64,000 nucleotides of DNA from JAWKWH01 sp965204295 (GTDB lineage: Bacteria > Pseudomonadota > Alphaproteobacteria > Rhizobiales > Rhizobiaceae), in contig OZ241973.1 of NCBI GenBank assembly GCA_965204295.1, forward strand, positions 1,302,001 through 1,366,000, given 5' to 3'. Positions 18,216 to 25,472 of the stretch are shown piece after piece. A program made the translations under genes and the position numbers. The notes below the pieces were generated by a model that was not told the origin of the DNA, did no database searches, and saw nothing but the letters and a program-made list of their open reading frames with translations. Within the stretch, counting starts at the first letter, position 1; each line of letters begins with the position of its first letter.

Positions 18216-20849
18216 TCAGCCGGATCGATTTCTCCGCTTCGCGGAACGCTTCCCGCTCTCCGCCCCGGCGTCTCTCGCCAGGGGGTCGGCGGCCACGGCA
18301 AGCTCCACCTCGCGCAGCCGCTTGATTTCGTCGCGCAGCCGCGCGGCTTCCTCGAAATTCAGATCTGAGGCGGCGGCGCGCATCGCCTTTTCCAGATGTT
18401 CCAGATGGGCGGCGAGATTGTTGCCGACCAGCACGTCCGCATCCTTCGCCGTCGCGCTCTCGATATCCGCGGTGACGCGGTCGCGCTCGTAGACCGAATC
18501 GAGAATGTCGGCGATGTTCTTCCTGACGCTTTCCGGCGTGATGCCGTTGGCCTCGTTCCAGGCCCGCTGCTTGTCGCGACGGCGGCCGGTTTCGGCCATC
18601 GCGCGCTCCATCGAGCCGGTGACCCGATCGGCATAGAGAATGACCCTGCCGTCGATATTGCGCGCGGCGCGGCCGATGGTCTGCACCAGCGAGGTCTCGG
18701 AGCGCAGAAAACCCTCCTTGTCGGCGTCGAGGATGGCGACGAAGGCGCATTCGGGAATGTCGAGTCCCTCGCGCAGCAGGTTGATGCCCACCAGACAGTC
18801 AAACGCGCCCAGGCGCAGATCGCGAATGATTTCGATGCGCTCCAGCGTGTCGATGTCACTGTGCATGTAGCGCACCCGAACGCCCTGTTCGTGCAGATAT
18901 TCGGTCAGGTCCTCGGCCATGCGCTTGGTGAGCACGGTCGCGAGCGTCCGATAGCCGGCCCGCGCCGTTTCGCGGATCTCGCCCAGCACATCGTCGACCT
19001 GGGTGGCGGCGGGGCGGACCTCGACCGGCGGATCGATCAGCCCGGTGGGGCGGATGACCTGTTCGGCGAACACGCCGCCCGACCGCTCCAGCTCCCAGCC
19101 GCCCGGCGTGGCGGAGACGGCGACCGTCGAGGGGCGCATGGCGTCCCACTCCTCGAAGCGCAACGGACGGTTGTCCATGCAGGACGGCAGGCGAAAGCCG
19201 TACTCGGCCAGCGTCGCCTTGCGGCGGAAATCGCCGCGATACATGCCGCCGATCTGCGGAATGGTGACATGGCTCTCGTCGACGAAGACAATGGCGTTGT
19301 CGGGGATGTATTCGAACAGGGTCGGCGGCGGCTCGCCCGGCCTGCGGCCGGTCAGATAGCGCGAATAGTTCTCGATTCCCGCGCAGGAACCGGTGGCTTC
19401 CAGCATCTCGAGGTCGAAGCGGGTGCGCTGGTCGAGGCGCTGCGCCTCCAGCAGGCGGCCGGCGGCCTCCAGTTCGGCGAGGCGATGCTTCAGTTCCTCC
19501 CTGATCGACCTGATCGCCTGATTGAGCGTCGGGCGCGGGGTGACATAGTGCGAGTTGGCGTAAATCCTGACCGATTTCAGGTCGCCGGTCTTCCGGCCCG
19601 TCAGCGGATCGAACTCGGCGATCGCCTCGACCTCGTCGCCGAACAGCGAGATGCGCCAGGCGGAGTCCTCCAGGTGGGCGGGGAAAATCTCGATCGTGTC
19701 GCCGCGCACGCGGAAAGAACCGCGGACGAAATCGGCGTCGCGGCGCCTGTATTGCTGCGCGACGAGATCGGCGAGCAATCGCCGCTGATCGAGGCGGTCG
19801 CCGATCTTCATCTCGAACGCCATCGCCGTGTAGGTCTCGACGGAGCCGATGCCGTAGATGCAGGAAACGGAGGCGACGATCACCACATCGTCGCGCTCGA
19901 GCAGGGCGCGCGTCGCCGAGTGGCGCATGCGGTCGATCTGCTCGTTGACCGACGATTCCTTCTCGATATAGGTGTCGGTGCGCGGGACGTAGGCTTCCGG
20001 CTGATAGTAGTCGTAATACGAGACGAAATACTCCACCGCATTGTCGGGGAAGAAGGATTTCATCTCGCCGTAAAGCTGGGCGGCGAGCGTCTTGTTGGGG
20101 GCCAGGATCAGCGCCGGGCGCTGCGTCTCCTCGATCGCCCTGGCCATGGTGAAGGTTTTTCCGCTGCCGGTGACGCCGAGCAGCACCTGGGTGCGTTCGG
20201 CGGTCTCCATCCCCCCCCCTCGCGGGGGGGGCGTCCCGTCGCCCGCCGCGCCGCCCAGCCCCTCGACCAGATCGGCGATCGCCGTCGGCTGGTCGCCGGC
20301 CGGCTCGAATTCGGACACCATCCTGAGCGGGACGCCGCCCTCGGACTTCTCCGGGCGTTCCGGCCGGTGCGGCGTCCACACCTCGCCGTTCTTGATCAGC
20401 GGATCGCCTTCGGAGATCAGCTTCGACAGCGCTTCGACCGTGGCGGTGACGCCGGAGGTCGAGGCCATGCCCCTGGCCTCCTCCAGCGTGACGTCGAGAC
20501 CGGCGACGGGCATCAACCCGGCCGCGGCGCGCTCGCCCGGATCGTTGGAGCCGCCGATGGAGACGCCGCCGCCGCCGCGTTTGCCGCCGACGGCGGGTTT
20601 TTCGCCCGCTTTCGCCCGCTTTCCCTCCCCGGCGGGGGAGGCCGGAGCGCGCCGCACCCCGACCCGGTGCTTGCCCGCCTTGGAGCGGATGTCGCGCATC
20701 TCGGCCTCGCGCGCGGATTCCTCCGCCTCGCGCTCAAGCCGCGCCGCCCAGTCGGCGACGGAACCGTCGAGCGGAGAGCCGGTCGGTTCGGGCTGCGGAG
20801 CCTCCTCGAATCCGGAAGGTCTTCCTGTCTTCTTCCGCGGTCGTGGCAT
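18216..20849 (-). CDS. uvrB: UvrABC system protein B, with palindromic inserts
   Basis: DNA-damage recognition helicase of nucleotide excision repair: it receives lesions from UvrA and positions UvrC. The 877 residues include a long alphaproteobacterial N-terminal extension (1-160), Walker A G-V-T-G-S-G-K-T at 225-232, the beta-hairpin region Y-F-V-S-Y-Y-D-Y-Y-Q-P-E, helicase motif R-S-E-T-S-L-V-Q-T-I-G-R-A-A-R-N, and a C-terminal UVR motif (L-N-F-E-E-A-A-R-L-R-D-E). Residues 200-214 (G-A-A-G-D-G-T-P-P-P-R-G-G-G-M), just before Walker A, are encoded by a C9/G8 hairpin, and residues 70-75 by a second GC palindrome. The frame is intact across both, so the gene should be functional. Confidence 0.94.
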   Translation of the reverse strand: MPRPRKKTGRPSGFEEAPQPEPTGSPLDGSVADWAARLEREAEESAREAEMRDIRSKAGKHRVGVRRAPASPAGEGKRAKAGEKPAVGGKRGGGGVSIGGSNDPGERAAAGLMPVAGLDVTLEEARGMASTSGVTATVEALSKLISEGDPLIKNGEVWTPHRPERPEKSEGGVPLRMVSEFEPAGDQPTAIADLVEGLGGAAGDGTPPPRGGGMETAERTQVLLGVTGSGKTFTMARAIEETQRPALILAPNKTLAAQLYGEMKSFFPDNAVEYFVSYYDYYQPEAYVPRTDTYIEKESSVNEQIDRMRHSATRALLERDDVVIVASVSCIYGIGSVETYTAMAFEMKIGDRLDQRRLLADLVAQQYRRRDADFVRGSFRVRGDTIEIFPAHLEDSAWRISLFGDEVEAIAEFDPLTGRKTGDLKSVRIYANSHYVTPRPTLNQAIRSIREELKHRLAELEAAGRLLEAQRLDQRTRFDLEMLEATGSCAGIENYSRYLTGRRPGEPPPTLFEYIPDNAIVFVDESHVTIPQIGGMYRGDFRRKATLAEYGFRLPSCMDNRPLRFEEWDAMRPSTVAVSATPGGWELERSGGVFAEQVIRPTGLIDPPVEVRPAATQVDDVLGEIRETARAGYRTLATVLTKRMAEDLTEYLHEQGVRVRYMHSDIDTLERIEIIRDLRLGAFDCLVGINLLREGLDIPECAFVAILDADKEGFLRSETSLVQTIGRAARNIDGRVILYADRVTGSMERAMAETGRRRDKQRAWNEANGITPESVRKNIADILDSVYERDRVTADIESATAKDADVLVGNNLAAHLEHLEKAMRAAASDLNFEEAARLRDEIKRLREVELAVAADPLARDAGAESGKRSAKRRNRSG
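20211..20231. repeat. C9/G8 palindromic element inside uvrB
   Basis: Nine C, then TCGC, then eight G on the plus strand form a potential 8-bp hairpin with a four-base loop. It lies within the uvrB reading frame and encodes the P-P-P-R-G-G-G stretch just before Walker A, which related UvrB proteins lack. It resembles the short GC palindromes scattered between genes in rhizobial genomes. The two homopolymer runs are also slippage-prone. Confidence 0.7.
20625..20642. repeat. Second GC palindrome inside uvrB
   Basis: CCTCCCC - GGCG - GGGGAGG, a perfect 7-bp stem, lies in the part of uvrB that encodes the variable N-terminal extension (P-A-S-P-A-G-E-G). It shares the C-run/G-run design of the 20211-20231 element, so both may be copies of one small palindromic repeat family. 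Confidence 0.55.
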
Positions 20850-20940
20850 GGATCGAATATGGACGCCATTTCGAGAAATGGGAAGGTGCGCGACCTCGAT
20901 TGCGCGGAGTTGCCGCCCTGTCCGATTGTGGAAAAGCGTT

Positions 20941-20968
20941 TTGACGGTCCGGGGCGAGGTTATATAAT
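20941..20968 (+). promoter_or_regulatory. Near-consensus sigma-70 promoter
   Basis: TTGACG (20941-20946), a 16-bp spacer and TATAAT (20963-20968) form an almost perfect housekeeping promoter reading into the beta-propeller gene. Such a perfect -10 box is unusual for this GC-rich chromosome. Transcription should begin near 20975, giving an untranslated leader of about 85 nt if translation starts at 21060, or nearly leaderless mRNA if the in-frame GTG at 20982 is used. Confidence 0.75.
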
Positions 20969-21059
20969 TGCCTCAAGCGGTGTGCGAGACTGCGAGACAA
21001 CGGGAGCGCTGACCCAGTTAGACTCGCTGTGTTCCGACTTAGAAAGCCGCGCACAATTC

Positions 21060-22712
21060 ATGGTACGGGTGGCATGGACATGTTTGAGCATGGTTGTCGT
21101 GTTGTTCATTGCGGCGGTCTGGGTGCTCTGGAAGTCCGGCGAAGTGGCAGGACAAGACATTGAAATAGTGCAAGGGATTTTTGCGGCAGAAACCCCGGAT
21201 TGGCGAGACGTCGACTTCCGGGACGTAGCCGTCAATCCCGAGAACGGAAACGCGATCGCCGTCGGAAGAATATCCTTCATCCTGACGGCCACCGGCATAA
21301 AACCGATCCGGGACGACGGCGATTCACGGGATACCCTGCGCGCCGCGGCTTTCAGCGGCGACGGGCGGACCGCCGTCGCGGTTGGAAGACGGGGCCGGGT
21401 TCTGGTCTCCGCCATTGGCCTGGGTCTGGTCTCGGCCGACAGCGATGTCTCCTGGAGATCGCCCGACAGCGCCACCGGGAACGACTTCAACGACGTGGCG
21501 CTGAGCGACGATGGCGAAACGATCGTCGCGGTTGGGGAGAACGGCCTTCTCCGAACCTCCGTGGACGGCGGCAGGACCTTGGAGAATCCAGGGGCCGTCA
21601 CGGCGCGGGACCTCAACGGAGTGGCGCTGAGCGCAGACGGCGACATCGCGTTTGCGGTCGGCGACAAAGAAACCATTCTGATCTGGACCAAGCAGGACAA
21701 CATGTGGACTTCCGTTTCCGGTTCCGATGATTCGAGGATCGACTTCGAGGCGGTCGCGCTCCGGGAATACGGCAACGAGACCACCGTGGTCGCGGTCGGA
21801 GAGGACGGCGCCATCCGCCGGTTTTACGCGAAAAATGCGTCAGACAAGAAGCCGGACAATAAGAGAAACTGGATTGACATGGACGACAACAAACGCCGAG
21901 CGCCCGACTTCGATGCCGTCGCATTGAGCGGCGACGGGAAGATCGCCATCGCCGTCGGAAGGCGCGGCGCCATTCGGTTCTCGACCGACGGGGGCGGCAC
22001 GTGGAAAGACGCCGCCAGCAAAGTCGGCGATCATTTCCGGGCCGTCAAGATAATCGGTGACGGTAATCGCGTCATCGCGGTCGTTGCCGGAGATGACGGG
22101 AACATTGTGATTTCTGAAGACAAAGGCGAAACCTGGACGTCTCGTGACAGCCGGACGGCAAGCGATCTGAATGCGATAGCGTTCGCCGGCAACGCGGCGA
22201 TCGTGGTTGGCGACAACGCTACAATTTTCCGATTGAGCCCCCCCGCTTTCGATGTCGTTCGGTCCCCGCCCGAGAAAGAGCTGGCCGAAGCGTACGCAAG
22301 ATACTGGGATAGAAAACAAAAGCCGGAAGTGGAGTTTGATCAACTGGCCTCCCCTTACTTTCTCAATCTTGCGCTCTTTCGCGGCATTGGAATCTTCATA
22401 ATCTTCCTGCTCCCGGCGCGTTATCTGACCAATCTGGCGCGTTATTGCCTTCAACTCGCCGCATTCTACCGCGCCCGCCAGGACGCCATTAAACTGGCCA
22501 GGATCCGGCAGAAAGATCTCCGGCCCGAGAATATCGACCAGTTCGAACAGATGATGCACGCGCTGACGCCCTACGGCGTGAACCTGGCCCGCGGCTCGCT
22601 CCGAGGCGTTACGGAAATGGCGATTCAGATGATGGCCCAGTCCTTCATCAGCTCCAGATCCCGAAAGGGCGTCTCAAAAACCCCTTCCATCGGAAACGGG
22701 AAGGAATCGTGA
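21060..22712 (+). CDS. Membrane-anchored beta-propeller (BNR/YCF48-like) protein
   Basis: About 550 residues that I do not recognise as a named family. An N-terminal hydrophobic span (about residues 4-24) is followed by a repeat region to about residue 395. There the pattern F-x-x-V-A-L-S-x-D-G-x-x-x-x-A-V-G-x-x-G recurs about eight times, with blocks such as F-S-T-D-G-G-G-T-W-K resembling the Asp box (S-x-D-x-G-x-x-W) of BNR and YCF48-type propellers. A second membrane span (G-I-G-I-F-I-I-F-L-L-P-A) lies near residue 440, then a charged C-terminal helix region. The propeller is probably outside the cytoplasm, but topology is not proven. Codons continue in frame upstream through uvrB antisense; GTG at 20982 is an alternative start. 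It leads a cluster with the ankyrin and WD40 genes. Confidence 0.75.
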   Translation: MVRVAWTCLSMVVVLFIAAVWVLWKSGEVAGQDIEIVQGIFAAETPDWRDVDFRDVAVNPENGNAIAVGRISFILTATGIKPIRDDGDSRDTLRAAAFSGDGRTAVAVGRRGRVLVSAIGLGLVSADSDVSWRSPDSATGNDFNDVALSDDGETIVAVGENGLLRTSVDGGRTLENPGAVTARDLNGVALSADGDIAFAVGDKETILIWTKQDNMWTSVSGSDDSRIDFEAVALREYGNETTVVAVGEDGAIRRFYAKNASDKKPDNKRNWIDMDDNKRRAPDFDAVALSGDGKIAIAVGRRGAIRFSTDGGGTWKDAASKVGDHFRAVKIIGDGNRVIAVVAGDDGNIVISEDKGETWTSRDSRTASDLNAIAFAGNAAIVVGDNATIFRLSPPAFDVVRSPPEKELAEAYARYWDRKQKPEVEFDQLASPYFLNLALFRGIGIFIIFLLPARYLTNLARYCLQLAAFYRARQDAIKLARIRQKDLRPENIDQFEQMMHALTPYGVNLARGSLRGVTEMAIQMMAQSFISSRSRKGVSKTPSIGNGKES

Positions 22713-22769
22713 ATCCGGCTCTCCGGGTCATCCCGGCGGCGCCACGAACCGCAAGAGTGAGGAAAGACA

Positions 22770-24242
22770 ATGCGCATCGGAACGTTTGAAACCGCAATGA
22801 CGGCGGGGCAAAGGGTATTGCAGGCGGCCGCGGCCGCGCTGCCGCTCGCCTTCGCCGCTCCGGGCCCGGCCGCGGCGCAGGATTCGGAAGAGGTTTTGTA
22901 CTCCATCCCCGATGAGTTGTTCAAAACTCCGATCCAGGAGAGCGAGGCAAGGGTTCTCGATTGGCTGCGGTCCAACCCTGACTTGCCCGACAGTGTTCTA
23001 GACGGGGCGAACAACACGTTCATGCACTATGCGGCGACCAATCTGTCGAGTATCCTGCGGGAAGCGGTCCGGCGCGGCGGGGACTGCAACCGGAAGAATG
23101 CGCACGGCGCCACGCCGCTGCATTTCGCGGCCGTGCAAGACGGTCTCGGCCCCGGCCCGGAAGCGCTCCGGATACTGGTTCGGTGCGAGGCGGCCCCGAA
23201 CGTGGAACCGATGTGCGCAGCGGGGGAGCGGACGGCGGAAGACTGCCGGGCGGACCCGAACGCGCGGGACCGCCTCGGCGCCACGCCGCTGCATAGCCTG
23301 TACGAAGGCGTGGAGCCCGGCGGCTTTCCCATCAGAAATCTTCGGTCCCGAGGTGGGGGCGTCCCGAGATTCGATGTGGCCCGGGTGTTGCTGGAGGAAC
23401 TCGGCGCCGACCCGAACGTCAAGGACAATAACGGCGACGCGCCGCTCATGCTGGTCGTCAGGACCGTCGACAGAGTCGTATTCTCTACGCCTGGCCACGC
23501 CTCCTTGCTTCTCAGTCATGACGCCGACCCCAATACGAGAAACGACAAGGGCGCGACTCCGCTCATCGAGATCGTCTCGTCGTTCTCCGCGTTCAGCGAA
23601 GACTACACCACGACAAGCAGGCTTATCCGTTTGCTCATCGGGCGCGGCGCGGATCCGGACCTGCGCGCGCGCAACGGCGACACGCCGCTCATCCGCGCGG
23701 CGAAGCACGAAGACGACAGCGTGTATGAAATCGAGGCGCTGCTCGCGGGCGGCGCCGACCCGTGCCTGCGCGACCGGAACGGCAGGCTGGCCTACGACCA
23801 TGCGCGGGAAGAAGGCGCGCTGGCGCTGTACAAGGCCGGCGGATACCCCGATCCGATAAACGGAACCGGTCTCTGCGTCCGCGACCTGCACATGGCGGAG
23901 GAACGGGAAAAGAAGCTCGCCCTCGACCGGGGCGCGCGGCGGAAATTTCAGTCGTGTTTGCGGACCCTGGGGTTCGACCCCGGCGAACCGGACGGCCTGT
24001 TCGGTCCGCGCACGCGCGGGGCGGTTGCATCGAGGCACGGCCGGACAGCGCATACAGGAGTTCGGTCCGCGCACGCGCGGGGCGGTTTGACGATTGTCGC
24101 ATGGCGTACCGCCGGGACAGGTTCGGTCCGCGCACGCGCGGGGCGGTTCCAAAGAAAATGCCCGCGATTCATTCACGGCTCGTTCGGTCCGCGCACGCGC
24201 GGGGCGGTTTATCGCATATGGCCGTCCCGGCGCCGGCGATGA
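22770..24242 (+). pseudogene. Secreted ankyrin-repeat/peptidoglycan-binding protein, interrupted by a CRISPR-like array
   Basis: Begins after a GAGGAAAG ribosome site with a signal peptide (A-A-A-A-A-L-P-L-A-F-A-A, cleavage likely after A-A-A-Q near residue 36). Residues 80-350 carry ankyrin-type repeats: N-A-H-G-A-T-P-L-H-F-A-A, D-P-N-V-K-D-N-N-G-D-A-P-L, R-G-A-D-P-D-L-R-A-R-N-G-D-T-P-L. Residues 388-419 start a PG_binding_1 domain: L-G-F-D-P-G-E-P-D-G-L-F-G-P-R-T-R-G-A-V. At that point (23999) the repeat-spacer array begins; the frame then translates spacer sequence and stops at 24242. Removing the 305-bp array reconnects A-V to R-A-W-Q-A-S-E-G. The truncated product would be exported with an incomplete wall-binding domain. 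Confidence 0.8.
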
Positions 24243-24331
24243 GTTCGGTCCGCGCACGCGCGGGGCGGTTCCGGATACCCGACTTTCGTTGAGCAGATTA
24301 TCGGTTCGGTCCGCGCACGCGCGGGGCGGTT
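23999..24331 (+). CRISPR. CRISPR-like array: six identical 28-bp repeats, five 33-bp spacers, inside a coding gene
   Basis: Repeats start at 23999, 24060, 24121, 24182, 24243 and 24304, an exact 61-bp period. All six copies are identical over 28 bp (GTTCGGTCC...GGGGCGGTT) and contain the palindrome CCGCGCACGCGCGG, which can fold as a stem-loop. Bases flanking the repeats differ at every junction, so 28 bp is the true unit. The five spacers (24027-24059, 24088-24120, 24149-24181, 24210-24242, 24271-24303) are each 33 bp and unrelated to one another. Period and stem fit type I-E arrays. No cas genes are present in the window and I see no AT-rich leader. The repeat equals a coding segment of the host gene's peptidoglycan-binding domain. 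Confidence 0.85.
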
Positions 24332-25329
24332 CGCGCCTGGCAGGCGAGCGAGGGCCGCGAAGGCGTCGAAGCGGCGGGCTTCTTTTCCCGCGACGACGCG
24401 GATGCGCTGCTGACGGCCTGCGCCGCCGCCGCGCCGGGCGGCAACTGGGCCACCGGGGTTCTGTCTACAACTTTGCGTTCAGCCCGGACGGGCGGACGAT
24501 CGCCAGCGGCGGAGGATTGTATGACAAGACGGTGCGCCTGTGGGATGCGGCGAGCGGTCGCCAACTGCGGGTGCTCGAGGGCCACGAGGATTCTGTCAGT
24601 AGCGTTGCGTTCAGCCCGGACGGTCGGACGATCGCCAGCGCGGGTGACAAGACGGTGCGCCTGTGGGAGGCGGCGAGCGGTCGCCAACTGCGGGTGATCG
24701 AGGGCCACGAGGATTCTGTCAGTAGCGTTGCGTTCAGCCCGGACGGGAGGACGATCGCCAGCGTAACGACATTGTGGTCGGACGGTAGGGTGCGGCTGTG
24801 GGAGGCGGCGAGCGGTCGCCGACTGCGGGTGCTTGAGGGCCACGAGCATGGTACCCAAGGCCTTGCGTTCAGCCCGGACGGGAGGACGATCGCCAGCGCG
24901 GGTGACAAGACGGTGCGCCTGTGGGAGGCGGCGAGCGGTCGCCAACTGCGGGTGATCGAGGGCCACGGGGATGATGTCTGGAGCGTTGCGTTCAGCCCGG
25001 ACGGGCGGACGATCGCCAGCGGATCGCGGGACCATACGGTGCGCCTGTGGGAGGCGGCGAGCGGTCGCCAATTGCGGGTGCTCGAGGGCCACGGGGATGA
25101 TGTCGACAGCGTTGCGTTCAGCCCGGACGGACGGACGATCGCCAGCAGCGGATCGGGTGACAAGACGGTGCGCCTGTGGGACGCGGCGAGCGGTCGCCTA
25201 CTGCGGGTGCTGGAGGGCCACGGGGATAATGTCTACAGCGTTGCGTTCAGCCCGGACGGGCGGACGATCGCCAGCATATTGTATGACGATGATGGTACTG
25301 GAGTAATGCAGCTGTGGGAGGGCGACTAG
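24332..25329 (+). pseudogene. Seven-bladed WD40 propeller segment without its own start
   Basis: From 24332 the sequence first completes the peptidoglycan-binding domain in one frame (R-A-W-Q-A-S-E-G-R-E-G, then L-L-T-A-C). From about 24433 a different frame encodes seven WD40 repeats to the stop at 25327-25329, each with A-F-S-P-D-G-R-T-I-A-S and ending V-R-L-W-E/D-A-A-S-G-R-Q-L-R-V-L-E-G-H. Seven blades would make one full propeller. No ATG, GTG or TTG lies in the WD40 frame near its beginning. The first unit reads A-G-R-Q-L-G-H-R-G-S-V, as if four codons of a normal S-G-R-Q-L-R-V-L-E-G-H were lost at a junction. I read this as a second lesion or a fusion of two genes by recombination. Confidence 0.6.
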
Positions 25330-25472
25330 GAACGATTGTCGGCCGCGCCGACGGGCGCAAAACGCCGGGAACTTCCGTCATGCGAACGTGCGGAAATCCG
25401 CGGCCGGTCTCCGCCGCTTCCCGCGCCTTTCAGGGCGGTCGCCGGGACGGCCGTTGCGACGGTCGACCGGCG

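Noticed and set aside
18396..20849. Very long plus-strand open frame (over 1400 codons together with the propeller gene)
   Set aside because: It is the antisense of uvrB; the high GC third position of uvrB removes stops from the opposite strand. Only the part from about 21060 shows real protein features.
22998..24257. 419-codon minus-strand frame containing repeated P-R-A-C-A-D-R-T segments
   Set aside because: It reads the antisense of the ankyrin gene and of the 28-bp repeats. The protein-level repetition is a by-product of the array.
23999..24331. Interpretation of the 28-bp repeats as an in-frame protein repeat
   Set aside because: The 61-bp period is not a multiple of three, so each repeat is translated in a different frame, and the 33-bp intervals are unrelated. 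A coding repeat would keep frame.
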